A DNA stretch of 64,000 nt from Ruminococcaceae bacterium R-25 (GTDB lineage: Bacteria; Bacillota; Clostridia; Saccharofermentanales; Saccharofermentanaceae). The DNA lies in NCBI GenBank assembly GCA_003149065.1, contig QGFZ01000001.1, positions 620,001 through 684,000 of the forward strand, given 5' to 3'. A program made the translations under genes and the position numbers. The notes below the pieces were generated by a model. That model ran no database searches. It saw only the letters and a list, made by a program, of their open reading frames with translations, and had not been told where the DNA came from. Below, piece by piece: positions 8,547 through 17,986 of the stretch (within the stretch, counting starts at the first letter, position 1; every line of letters starts with the position of its first letter).

Positions 8547-10040
8547 ATGGGAAACTATAAGTTCGAAGAATTTAAGACATATATCAAGGGCCGGAAAGCT
8601 GCAGTTATCGGCATCGGCATTTCCAATACGCCACTTATCAAGTGGCTCATATCACTTGGCGCTGACGTTACCGCATGCGACAAGAATACAGAAGAAGACC
8701 CTGTCTTGAGCAAGAATATTGCTGCTTTGAAGGAGATCTCCACGGATATTAAATGGTCTTTGGGCGAATCTTACCTTACTCATTTAAGAGATGAGCACTA
8801 CGATATCGTTTTCAAGACTCCGAAAATGAGATTTGAGACGCCGGAATTACAAGCATTAAAGGAAATGGGTTCTATTCTTACAACAGAGATGGAGCTTTTC
8901 ATGAACCTTTGTCCTGCTGAGATCTTTGCGATTACAGGCTCAGACGGAAAGACCACAACAACGACTCTTACAGCCGAGATATTAAAGCAGGCAGGATATA
9001 AGGTCTGGATCGGCGGTAATATCGGAACTCCGCTCCTTGACCGAGTTGCAGAGATCGAACCAGATGACAAGGTCGTTTTGGAGCTCTCATCTTTCCAGCT
9101 CCTTGGAATGAGCACACCTGCAGATGTTGCAATCGTTACCAATATCACGCCTAACCATCTGGATTTCCATAAGGACTACGATGAATATATCCAGGCTAAG
9201 GTCAATGTATTCAGAAATCAGGGCCCTGAAGGAAAGGTCATCCTTAATGCAGGTTGCGACTTAACTTATGAGATGAAGGATATCGCCAGAGGCAGAGTGA
9301 AGCTCTTTTCCGCAAACAAGGGCAAGGTAATGAGATCTGATTCACCTCTTTATCCCAGAGCTTATACGGAAGACGGCAGGCTCATTTATGAGGAAAACGG
9401 CAATATCTACGATATTTGCGGCATGGATGAGATCTTTATCCCCGGTGTTCATAATGTTGAGAATTTCCTGGCTGCCACATGTGCTGTTATTGACTATGTT
9501 AAGCCTGAAGATATCGCATATGTAGCCAAGAATTTCAAGGGCGTGCCTCACAGGATCGAGTTTATAAGAGAGATAGACGGCGTAAGGTGGTATAACTCTT
9601 CAATCGATACATCACCTAACAGATCGCTCAATACTATGAATGCTCTTGCAGCAAGAAACGAAAAGGGCGTTCTGATTTGCGGCGGCGCTGACAAGAAGTG
9701 CCTTTATAGCAAGCTTGGCGATGCGATCCTTAAGGTATGCGACAGGATAATTATCTACGGATCAAACGCTGATCTCGTTACGGACATTATTGCCAAGGAA
9801 GCTCACGGTCGCCAGTATGAGATCTACAGGATCCCTGATAAGGAAGGCGATGTCTACGAATTCCCTAAGACCCGTGACAATGTTGTAAATGCATATAAGG
9901 AAGCTATAGCCAAGGCCAGAGAGTGGGCAAAACCCGGAGAGATTGTTATTATGTCTTCTATAGGTACGTCCTACGATCATTTCAGACATTTCGAACACAG
10001 GGGCGATATGTTCAGAGACCTTGTTAACGAACTCAAATAA
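8547..10040 (+). CDS. murD: UDP-N-acetylmuramoyl-L-alanine--D-glutamate ligase
   Basis: A 497-residue cytosolic Mur ligase that adds D-glutamate to UDP-MurNAc-L-Ala in peptidoglycan precursor synthesis. The N-terminal Rossmann-like domain begins VIGIGISNTPLIKWL, the ATP-binding P-loop ITGSDGKTTTTTLTAE is near residue 128, and the middle domain has TNITPNHLDFHKDYDEY near 198. The C-terminal domain has the GGADKK motif typical of MurD near 378. It is somewhat longer than the common ~450 residues. AAAGGAGG lies just upstream of ATG 8547. It lies apart from any dcw cluster, in a run with other envelope genes such as uppP. Confidence 0.92.
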   Translation: MGNYKFEEFKTYIKGRKAAVIGIGISNTPLIKWLISLGADVTACDKNTEEDPVLSKNIAALKEISTDIKWSLGESYLTHLRDEHYDIVFKTPKMRFETPELQALKEMGSILTTEMELFMNLCPAEIFAITGSDGKTTTTTLTAEILKQAGYKVWIGGNIGTPLLDRVAEIEPDDKVVLELSSFQLLGMSTPADVAIVTNITPNHLDFHKDYDEYIQAKVNVFRNQGPEGKVILNAGCDLTYEMKDIARGRVKLFSANKGKVMRSDSPLYPRAYTEDGRLIYEENGNIYDICGMDEIFIPGVHNVENFLAATCAVIDYVKPEDIAYVAKNFKGVPHRIEFIREIDGVRWYNSSIDTSPNRSLNTMNALAARNEKGVLICGGADKKCLYSKLGDAILKVCDRIIIYGSNADLVTDIIAKEAHGRQYEIYRIPDKEGDVYEFPKTRDNVVNAYKEAIAKAREWAKPGEIVIMSSIGTSYDHFRHFEHRGDMFRDLVNELK

Positions 10041-10070
10041 GCTATAAAAGTTCAGGGTGGAGGAAAGTTT

Positions 10071-11753
10071 ATGGCTGATATGAATTACCGCAGATATAAG
10101 GCTCATCCGACAGTAGACCTGCCGGACCGTAAGTGGCCTTCAAATAAGATAACCAAGGCTCCGATCTGGTGTTCTGTTGACTTAAGAGACGGTAATCAGG
10201 CTCTCGAAGTCCCTATGACTCTGGAAGAAAAGGTCGAATTCTTTGAATATTTATGCTCCATCGGATTTAAAGAGATCGAGATCGGTTTTCCTGCAGCATC
10301 AGATACTGACTATAACTTTTGCAGGCACCTGATAGACAATAACCTGATCCCTTCAGACGTTGCGATCCAGGTTTTAACGCAGTCCAGAGAACACATAATC
10401 GATAAGACTATGGAAGCCGTAAAAGGCGCTCCTAACGTCATTATCCACCTCTATAATGCGACAAGCACTCTCCATAGGGATGTTGTTTTCGATTTCTCGT
10501 GCGACGAATGCATAAAGCTCGCAACAGACGGCGCGAAATTGATAATCGACAGGATAAATGAGGATAAGAGCGGCACAAACTTTATCCTCGAGTATTCTCC
10601 TGAAGCTTTTTCGGATACGGAACTGGATTTTGCCGTAAAGATCTGTGATTCCGTTCTTGATATCTGGAAACCTACTCCTGAAAAGAAGGTAATAATCAAC
10701 CTGCCAGAGACAGTTGAGTACCAGACAGCCAATGTTTATGCCGACCAGATCGAGTATTTCTGCTCGAAAACGAAATGGAGAGATTCGATAATCATCTCTC
10801 TGCATACCCATAATGACAGAGGTACGGCCGTTGCGACCTCGGAATTCGGCCTTATGGCAGGCGGCGACAGAGTCGAAGGCACTTTGTTCGGAAACGGCGA
10901 GAGGACCGGAAACGTTGATATCATTACGCTTGCGATAAACATGATGATGCTGGGTATCAATCCTGGCTTGGATTTTTCCAATATCAACAAGACTATCGAT
11001 ATCTATGAAGAACTCACAGGTATGAAGGTCGAGCCGAGACACCCATGGGCAGGAAAGCTCGTATTTACGGCTTTTTCAGGTTCCCATCAGGATGCGATCA
11101 ATAAGGGCAGAAAGAAGATGGAAGAAAGGGGAGAGACCATATGGGCAGTTCCTTATCTTCCTATCGATCCTAAGGATGTCGGAAGGGAATACGAGCCAAT
11201 TATCCGTATCAATTCCCAGTCCGGCAGGGGCGGAATCGCTTATGTTATGGAAACTTATTTCGGAGTCCAGCTCCCGAAGAGCTTCCAGCGTGATTTCCTG
11301 CCTGTTGTCAAGGCTGCGACTGAGGAAAACGGCATTGAAAACGAGCTCACTCCCCAGCAGATCTTTGATCTGTTCGATGACAAATATATCAATGTCCTTG
11401 AGCCTTACGGTCTTAAGAACTTCTCGGAAATGCAGGATTCCGATCAGGTATCCACAGTTGAAGCTCTCATAGTAGATCACGGTAAGGAAGTAACCATCAG
11501 GGGACAGGGTAACGGTCTTTTGGATGCATTTGTCAGGGGCTTCTGTGATTATACAGGCGTTGAATTCTCCATCGCGAACTATTCAGAGCACGCTATGAAG
11601 TCAGGTTCAGACTCTGCGGCTATCACATATATCGAAATAACCAATAAAGCCAACAAGAATACTTATATCGGAGCCGGAGTATCCAGCTCAGTCACAAAAT
11701 CTTCCGTTCGTGCCGTAGTTTGCGCATATAACAGAATGATTAATGTGTTATGA
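10071..11753 (+). CDS. leuA: 2-isopropylmalate synthase
   Basis: A 560-residue enzyme that condenses acetyl-CoA with 2-oxoisovalerate, the first committed step of leucine synthesis. The HMGL-like TIM barrel opens with SVDLRDGNQAL near residue 38 and contains HTHNDRGTAVA near 244 for metal binding. The C-terminal ~130 residues form the LeuA regulatory domain where leucine usually binds for feedback inhibition (GQGNGLLDAFVRGF near 482). Its length and N-terminal WPSNKITKAP region match the long form known from actinobacteria. Ribosome-binding site GGTGGAGGAAAG precedes ATG 10071. No other leu gene is visible in the window and no T-box or leader peptide is seen upstream. Confidence 0.93.
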   Translation: MADMNYRRYKAHPTVDLPDRKWPSNKITKAPIWCSVDLRDGNQALEVPMTLEEKVEFFEYLCSIGFKEIEIGFPAASDTDYNFCRHLIDNNLIPSDVAIQVLTQSREHIIDKTMEAVKGAPNVIIHLYNATSTLHRDVVFDFSCDECIKLATDGAKLIIDRINEDKSGTNFILEYSPEAFSDTELDFAVKICDSVLDIWKPTPEKKVIINLPETVEYQTANVYADQIEYFCSKTKWRDSIIISLHTHNDRGTAVATSEFGLMAGGDRVEGTLFGNGERTGNVDIITLAINMMMLGINPGLDFSNINKTIDIYEELTGMKVEPRHPWAGKLVFTAFSGSHQDAINKGRKKMEERGETIWAVPYLPIDPKDVGREYEPIIRINSQSGRGGIAYVMETYFGVQLPKSFQRDFLPVVKAATEENGIENELTPQQIFDLFDDKYINVLEPYGLKNFSEMQDSDQVSTVEALIVDHGKEVTIRGQGNGLLDAFVRGFCDYTGVEFSIANYSEHAMKSGSDSAAITYIEITNKANKNTYIGAGVSSSVTKSSVRAVVCAYNRMINVL

Positions 11754-11787
11754 TTTTTGGGTTTTTAGGAAAAGAGGTTTTTAAATA

Positions 11788-12663
11788 ATGTTTTGGGATT
11801 ATTTTGTTGCATTCATATTCGGTGTCGTCGAAGGCATTACGGAGTGGCTTCCTGTAAGCTCCACAGGACACATGATCATATTAAATGAGTTCTTAAAGCT
11901 CAATGTCTCACCTGAATTCTATGACCTTTACCTTGTAGTTATCCAGCTCGGCGCCATTATGGCCGTAGTTGTAATCTTCTGGAAAGAAATCTGGCCGTTT
12001 GGCATCAAGAATAACGAGCATCCTTTCTCGAAAACAGGTATCGGCCGTTATGTTATGAAGGATAAGATCATCTTGTGGCTTAAGATAGCTCTCGCATGTG
12101 TTCCTGCAGCTATCATAGGCGTTCTTTTCGACGACTGGCTCGATGAGCACCTCTATAACTATTTTGTCGTTGCTATCGCTCTTATCGTATTCGGTGTCGC
12201 ATTTATCGTTGTCGAATACTTAATGAAAAACAGAAATCCCGTTATCAAGACTGTAGGCCAGCTTAACTGGGGTCATGCTCTTGCAATCGGCCTTTTCCAG
12301 CTCTTAGCTGCGATCTTCCCGGGTGCATCAAGATCCGGTTCTACTATCGTAGGCTCTATCGCCATTGGAATTAAGAGGGAAGCAGCTGCTAAATTCACAT
12401 TCTTCCTTGCAATTCCCGTAATGTTCGGTGCGAGCCTTCTTAAGATCATTAAATATGACGGCGGCGTAACTGCTCATGAAGTAGGATTGCTTTTAGTAGG
12501 CATGATCACGGCATTCTTCGTCAGCCTTCTTATAATCAAGCAGCTTATGGCATTTATCAAAAAGCATACATTCTCTTGCTTTGGCTGGTACCGTATCGGC
12601 CTCGGTATTCTTGTTCTTATATTGGGTGCCTGCGGCATTATTGGCGGCGTTGCTCCGGTTTAA
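11788..12663 (+). CDS. uppP: Undecaprenyl-diphosphatase
   Basis: A 291-residue polytopic membrane protein of the BacA/UppP family, which dephosphorylates undecaprenyl pyrophosphate to recycle the lipid carrier for cell-wall synthesis and can confer bacitracin tolerance. The two conserved motifs are GITEWLPVSSTGHM near residue 14 and PGASRSGSTI near 173, holding the catalytic Glu, Ser and Arg. About seven or eight hydrophobic helices are visible. It is the last gene of this run. The following gap shows no clear hairpin terminator. Confidence 0.95.
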   Translation: MFWDYFVAFIFGVVEGITEWLPVSSTGHMIILNEFLKLNVSPEFYDLYLVVIQLGAIMAVVVIFWKEIWPFGIKNNEHPFSKTGIGRYVMKDKIILWLKIALACVPAAIIGVLFDDWLDEHLYNYFVVAIALIVFGVAFIVVEYLMKNRNPVIKTVGQLNWGHALAIGLFQLLAAIFPGASRSGSTIVGSIAIGIKREAAAKFTFFLAIPVMFGASLLKIIKYDGGVTAHEVGLLLVGMITAFFVSLLIIKQLMAFIKKHTFSCFGWYRIGLGILVLILGACGIIGGVAPV

Positions 12664-12716
12664 TATCCGATTGCCGAACATCTCTTTTATTTTTAATAAG
12701 TATATTAGCTTGTTTA

Positions 12717-12725
12717 TGCTATAAT
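12717..12725 (+). promoter_or_regulatory. Extended -10 promoter candidate
   Basis: TGCTATAAT is a perfect extended -10 element in the 98-bp gap after uppP. It would start transcription around 12732, about 30 nt before the TTG start at 12762, and would drive the run from the unknown protein through the DUF308 gene. The -35 region is weak. Confidence 0.5.
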
Positions 12726-12761
12726 TCACAATGAATTATTATGCGGACAGGAGAAGTCTCT

Positions 12762-13523
12762 TTGCGTAAATATATTTACAACAGCCGCGATGTAGCGGCT
12801 TACTTCAAGTATTTCTCGGTTCCGAGCTATCTTGAAGTGTCATATATGCAGTATATCTTTAATCTCGGAAGTAAGGTTCTGGCAGAGCCCCTTACCAGAG
12901 ATTTTGAATCTTTTAAGAAAGAAGTCTACAGGGAGCTTTATTTCCTGTGGGCTAACGGTTTTGAGGACGAAAGAGCCGATATTTCAAAGATGACCACCGA
13001 AGGTGATCTTTCCTTGATCTGTGATCAGGAATGCATCTGCCTTGAATCTTACATGAAGCTCATATGCCTTCATTTGATCTTTTCGGGCAATCTTCCTTAT
13101 ATCACATTGAATTTCACGGGCCTTATGACCCAGCTCGGCATAAAGTGCGATATGTCTTTATACGAAGCTAACTGTAAGACTGTCTGTGAATCATTGCAGC
13201 TTGAAGTTTTTGACACGTTCGGAAAACCTTTTGACCTTTCACTCGGCATTCCCGATGAGTTATTGCGCGTTTCTTTGAGCAAGGAGTTTAAGGAAGGCCT
13301 GGATAACAGGAACTTCAAGGAAACATTAAGGTCTGAACAGATGAACTGGCTTATGGATCTTAAGGATAAGTCCTTTAAGCTTTTCGGTTCGATCCAGCCC
13401 AGAAAGAAAACAACCAAGAGCCGTACTTCCGGCCAGTCAAATAAGAACTACAGGAATTCGGGCAGCAATGTAGTTCAAAGTAAGGTGCAGCCTAAGGGCA
13501 CGCCTAAAACATCTGAGAAATAA
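12762..13523 (+). CDS. Unknown soluble protein with a basic C-terminal tail
   Basis: I do not recognise this 253-residue protein. It appears soluble and mostly helical to about residue 215, with several Cys residues (CDQECICLES near 95). The last ~45 residues are low-complexity and rich in Lys, Ser, Asn and Gln (QPRKKTTKSRTSGQ onwards), which suggests a disordered, possibly nucleic-acid-binding tail. The start is taken as TTG 12762, because AGGAGA at 12749-12754 is well placed for it; an in-frame ATG at 12741 lies upstream of that site and has none of its own. It is followed after 15 bp by the large activase gene and is probably co-transcribed with it. Confidence 0.7.
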   Translation: MRKYIYNSRDVAAYFKYFSVPSYLEVSYMQYIFNLGSKVLAEPLTRDFESFKKEVYRELYFLWANGFEDERADISKMTTEGDLSLICDQECICLESYMKLICLHLIFSGNLPYITLNFTGLMTQLGIKCDMSLYEANCKTVCESLQLEVFDTFGKPFDLSLGIPDELLRVSLSKEFKEGLDNRNFKETLRSEQMNWLMDLKDKSFKLFGSIQPRKKTTKSRTSGQSNKNYRNSGSNVVQSKVQPKGTPKTSEK

Positions 13524-13538
13524 GTTGGAGGGTAAGTG

Positions 13539-16500
13539 ATGGATAAGGTATTTAAGCTTGGTCTTGATATCGGATCTACGACGATAAAGGTAGTTCTTTT
13601 GGACGGCGACAAGATAATCCACAGCGATTATCAGAGACATCATTCCGATGTTTCCGGCCTTTTAAATGAGCTTTTTGAGGATCTGAACAAGAAATTCCCC
13701 GGTATCGACGTTGATGTTGTAATTACAGGTTCCGGCGGACTTTCAGTAGCCAACTGGCTTGGTTTTAAGTTCACTCAGGAAGTTATGGCTGAGACTCAGG
13801 CAATCAAGACATATCACCCTGAGACAGACGTAATAATCGAGCTTGGCGGTGAGGATGCAAAGATCACATATATGCATCCTGTTCTTGAGCAGCGTATGAA
13901 CGGTACCTGCGCAGGCGGTACGGGTTCATTCATCGATCAGATGGCATCGCTCCTTCAGACAGATGCTGACGGCCTTAACAACTTTGCTAAAGACTACAGA
14001 TCGCTTTATACGATCGCTAGCCGCTGCGGCGTTTTCGCCAAGTCAGACCTTCAGCCCCTTATAAATGAAGGCGCTGCAAAAGAAGACCTCGCTGCATCTA
14101 TCTACCAGTCCGTTGTAAACCAGACGATCTCAGGTCTTGCATGCGGCAGACCTATCAAGGGCAATGTTACGTTCCTTGGCGGTCCTTTGTTCTTCAATTC
14201 CGAGCTAAGAAATGCTTTTGAGAGAACATTGGAAGGCAAGGTCGATTCTTTCTGGATGCCTGAAGAAGCCCAGATCTACGTAGCTTTGGGCGCTGCTTTA
14301 TCGGCAGACGGCAAGAATCCAGTTAATCTTTCTGATCTTCTCGAAAAGCTTAAGAACAGGGAAGGCTTCGTTCCGGACATCATCAGGATCGATCCTATTT
14401 TCAAGAGCAAGGAAGATAAGGAAGCTTTCGACGAGCGTCATAAGAAAGACCAGATCCCTGTTCTTGATATCAAAGAGCAGCATGGCGGACTTTTCTTAGG
14501 TCTTGATGCAGGTTCGACAACTACAAAGGCTGTAGTTATCAACAAGAACGGCGACCTCGTTTACACATACTATGCTAGCAACAAGGGTAATCCTGTAATG
14601 AGCGCAGTTGCGATCATGAAGGATATCTATTCAAAGATGCCCGAAGACTGCTATATCGCTCATTCTTGCGTTACAGGTTACGGCGAGAACATAATCAAAG
14701 CCGCTTTGAACATCGATATCGGCGAGATTGAGACAATGGCTCACTTCCAGTCAGCAAAATTCTTCTGTCCGGATGTTGATTTCATCATCGATATCGGCGG
14801 CCAGGATATGAAGTGCATGAAGATCAGGAACGGCGTTATCGATTCCATAATGCTTAACGAGGCTTGTTCTTCAGGGTGCGGTTCATTCATCCAGACATTT
14901 GCCCAGACTTTGGGCCTTACGACACCAGAGTTTGCTGAAGCTGCTTTGTCTTCCACAAAGCCTGTAGATCTCGGTACTCGTTGTACTGTATTCATGAACT
15001 CCAAGGTTAAGCAGGCGCAGAAGGAAGGCGCTTCCGTAGGTGATATCTCTGCAGGCCTTTCTTATTCAGTCGTAAGAAATGCGCTTTATAAAGTTATCAA
15101 GATCCGTGATACTGAGCAGCTCGGAAAGAATATCGTCGTTCAGGGTGGTACATTCCTTAATGACGCAATTCTCCGCTGTTTCGAGCTCGTATCGGGAAGA
15201 GACGTTATAAGACCTAATGTTGCAGGCTTGATGGGCGCTTTCGGTGCAGCTCTCATAGCAATGAAGAGATGCCATGAAGACAGCAGATCCAATGTGCTCG
15301 GTAAGGATGAGCTCGATTCATTCAAGATGGATACTGAGAATACCCAGTGCCAGGGCTGTACAAATCACTGCCGTCTTACTATCGCTACATTCTCCAACGG
15401 TACCAAGTTCGTATCAGGCAACCGCTGTGAGAGAGGCGAAGACTTAGCGCTCGACAGGGAACCTGCAAGCGATAAGAAGAAGCTTCCGAACCTTTTCGAT
15501 TATAAGTACTCCAGAACATTCAGCTACTATAAGCCTTTAAAGCTTGAGGATGCTCCAAGAGGCGAGATCGGAATCCCGAGAGTTCTTAACCAGTATGAGA
15601 ATTATCCTTTCTGGTTTACAGTACTTACAAAGCTCGGATTCAGAGTCCTTATTTCTGCCAGATCTTCACATAAGATCTACGAAGGTGGTATGGAGACGAT
15701 CCCTTCCGAGTCTGTTTGCTATCCTGCAAAGCTTGCTCACGGACATATTGAGAATCTTATAGACCGCGGCATTACCACGATCTTCTATCCTGATGTTCCT
15801 TACGAGAATATCGAAAACCAGAATTCCAACAATCACTATAACTGTCCAATCGTTTGCTCTTATCCGGAAGTTATCAGGAACAACGTTGAAAATCTCCTGG
15901 AAAAGAACATCAGATATCTTAATCCTTTCATGCCTTTGGATAATCTTGATAATGTGGCTCTCCATCTTACAGAGTGCTTCGATTATCTTGGCGTATCCGC
16001 AGAAGAAGCAAAGCAGGCTGTTGAGGCAGGCGCCGAGGAGTATTTCAAATACAAAGAAGACATAAGAAACAAGGGCCAGGAGATCCTTAAGGAGATGGAA
16101 GAAAAAGGCCTTAAGGGTATCGTTCTTGCTGGAAGACCGTATCATGTTGACCCTGAGATCAACCACGGTATTCCTCAGATGATCAATTCTTTAGGACTTG
16201 CTGTACTTACAGAAGATTCTGTAGCTAAGCCCGGTGTATTAAAGCGTCCTATCAGAGTCATTGACCAGTGGATGTATCATACGAGACTTTATGAAGCTGC
16301 AGCTTTCGTAATCACGAGACCTGACTTGGAGCTCGTTCAGCTTACTAGCTTCGGTTGCGGCCTTGATGCCGTTACATCTGACCAGGTTCAGGAGATACTT
16401 GAATCTTCAGGAAAACTCTATACGCTCCTTAAGATCGATGAAGTAAGCAACTTGGGTGCTGCAAGGATCAGAATGAGATCTCTTGTAGTTGCTATGAACG

Positions 16501-17969
16501 AGAGATTAGAACTCGAAGCAAACGGTCAGAAGACATTTAAAGCACCTGATGATTCAGAAGATGCTCCGTACACTCTCCGCAGAGTTGAATTTACAAAAGA
16601 GCATAAGAAGAATCACACTATCCTGGCGCCCCAGATGGCTCCTATCCAGTTTGAACTCGTGGAATCTGTTTTCCACAAGCACGGATATAAGCTCAAGCTC
16701 TTAAAGCAGGCAACGAGAGAAGATATCGAGTGCGGTCTTAAGTTCGTTAATAACGATGCATGCTTCCCGACGATCATCGTAATAGGACAGATGATCAACG
16801 CCATCTTAAAGGGTGAGATCGATCCTGATAATACAACTCTTGCGATCACTCAGACAGGCGGCGGATGCCGTGCTACAAACTATGTAGCGTTCCTGCGTAA
16901 AGCTCTGAAGGAAGCCGGATATCCGCAGATCCCCGTTATCACGATCTCTGCACAGAGATTCGAAAAGAATGAAGGCTTCGAATATACGATGTCATTTGCA
17001 TTAGATGCCATCAAGGCATTGTGCGCAGGCGACATGCTCTCAACATTGCTTTTGAGAGTAAGACCTTACGAAAAGGTTCCCGGTTCTGCAAATGCCCTTT
17101 ATTCTTATATCAACAGGATCGGCAGAAGATTATTTAATCCTAAGCTTGCAAATGACGATCTTACCGAGAGATATGATGTCATGATGCCTAACAGCTACTT
17201 CTCCAAGTCGATCGAGGAGAAGAAGGAGATCCTTGACTGCTTATCACAGATAGGCGTTGATTTCGATAATCCTCCGGTCATCACGAAGTATAAGGAATTC
17301 GTTAGGTTTGCAGTATCAAAGTTCGACGCACTGCCGCTTGCAGATATTCCCAGAAAGCCCCGTGTTGGTCTTGTAGGTGAGATCCTTGTTAAGTTCCAGC
17401 CTGATGCAAACAACAATGCTATTGACGTTATCGAATCAGAAGGCTGCGAAGCAGTTCTCCCGGGCGTTTTGGACTTCTTCCTTTATTGCGCATATAACCC
17501 GGTATGGCAGGCTCAGAACTTGGGAAAGAGCAAGAAGACAGGTTATATCATGAAGACTGCAATTAGATTTTTAGAGTCTTTGAGAAAGCCTATCAATAAG
17601 GAATTTGCGAAGACGAACGGCAAGTTCATGTTAAGCGAACGCATCCAGGAACTGGCTGAAAAGTCATCAACGGTATTAAGCTGCGGCAACTCATGCGGTG
17701 AGGGATGGTTCCTTACGGCAGAGATGATCGAGCTTATTCAGGACGGCGTTCCGAACATCATCTGTGCCCAGCCTTTCGCATGCCTTCCTAACCATGTAAC
17801 AGGTAAGGGCATGATCAAAGAATTAAGAAGACAGTATCCTAAGTCAAACATCGTTCCGATCGACTATGACCCGGGTGCTTCAGAAGCTAACCAGCTTAAC
17901 CGTATCAAGCTCATGATCAGCACAGCACGTGCAGTAAGAGAACAGGAAATAGCAGACGGAAACAAATAA
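13539..17969 (+). CDS. Giant BadF/BadG/HgdC-type activase fused to dehydratase-like domains
   Basis: A 1476-residue protein. Two ASKHA ATPase domains open with GLDIGSTTIKVV near residue 7 and GLDAGSTTTKAV near 319; each has a later Cys-containing loop (NGTCAGGTGSF and EACSSGCGSF) like those that hold the [4Fe-4S] cluster in 2-hydroxyacyl-CoA dehydratase activators. A Cys-rich linker (CQGCTNHC) lies near 604. From ~675 a DUF2229 region follows, then HgdB-like segments (AGRPYHVDPEINHG near 870, TQTGGGCRATNY near 1107). Standalone activases are ~260 residues. No dehydratase subunits flank it. ATG 13539 fits GGAGGG at 13527-13532 better than the GTG at 13536. Its true substrate is unknown. Confidence 0.85.
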   Translation: MDKVFKLGLDIGSTTIKVVLLDGDKIIHSDYQRHHSDVSGLLNELFEDLNKKFPGIDVDVVITGSGGLSVANWLGFKFTQEVMAETQAIKTYHPETDVIIELGGEDAKITYMHPVLEQRMNGTCAGGTGSFIDQMASLLQTDADGLNNFAKDYRSLYTIASRCGVFAKSDLQPLINEGAAKEDLAASIYQSVVNQTISGLACGRPIKGNVTFLGGPLFFNSELRNAFERTLEGKVDSFWMPEEAQIYVALGAALSADGKNPVNLSDLLEKLKNREGFVPDIIRIDPIFKSKEDKEAFDERHKKDQIPVLDIKEQHGGLFLGLDAGSTTTKAVVINKNGDLVYTYYASNKGNPVMSAVAIMKDIYSKMPEDCYIAHSCVTGYGENIIKAALNIDIGEIETMAHFQSAKFFCPDVDFIIDIGGQDMKCMKIRNGVIDSIMLNEACSSGCGSFIQTFAQTLGLTTPEFAEAALSSTKPVDLGTRCTVFMNSKVKQAQKEGASVGDISAGLSYSVVRNALYKVIKIRDTEQLGKNIVVQGGTFLNDAILRCFELVSGRDVIRPNVAGLMGAFGAALIAMKRCHEDSRSNVLGKDELDSFKMDTENTQCQGCTNHCRLTIATFSNGTKFVSGNRCERGEDLALDREPASDKKKLPNLFDYKYSRTFSYYKPLKLEDAPRGEIGIPRVLNQYENYPFWFTVLTKLGFRVLISARSSHKIYEGGMETIPSESVCYPAKLAHGHIENLIDRGITTIFYPDVPYENIENQNSNNHYNCPIVCSYPEVIRNNVENLLEKNIRYLNPFMPLDNLDNVALHLTECFDYLGVSAEEAKQAVEAGAEEYFKYKEDIRNKGQEILKEMEEKGLKGIVLAGRPYHVDPEINHGIPQMINSLGLAVLTEDSVAKPGVLKRPIRVIDQWMYHTRLYEAAAFVITRPDLELVQLTSFGCGLDAVTSDQVQEILESSGKLYTLLKIDEVSNLGAARIRMRSLVVAMNERLELEANGQKTFKAPDDSEDAPYTLRRVEFTKEHKKNHTILAPQMAPIQFELVESVFHKHGYKLKLLKQATREDIECGLKFVNNDACFPTIIVIGQMINAILKGEIDPDNTTLAITQTGGGCRATNYVAFLRKALKEAGYPQIPVITISAQRFEKNEGFEYTMSFALDAIKALCAGDMLSTLLLRVRPYEKVPGSANALYSYINRIGRRLFNPKLANDDLTERYDVMMPNSYFSKSIEEKKEILDCLSQIGVDFDNPPVITKYKEFVRFAVSKFDALPLADIPRKPRVGLVGEILVKFQPDANNNAIDVIESEGCEAVLPGVLDFFLYCAYNPVWQAQNLGKSKKTGYIMKTAIRFLESLRKPINKEFAKTNGKFMLSERIQELAEKSSTVLSCGNSCGEGWFLTAEMIELIQDGVPNIICAQPFACLPNHVTGKGMIKELRRQYPKSNIVPIDYDPGASEANQLNRIKLMISTARAVREQEIADGNK

Positions 17970-17986
17970 GAACAGTGAGGCTATAA

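Noticed and set aside
10041-10070. T-box or leader attenuator before leuA
   Set aside because: The 30-bp gap is too short and shows only a ribosome-binding site.
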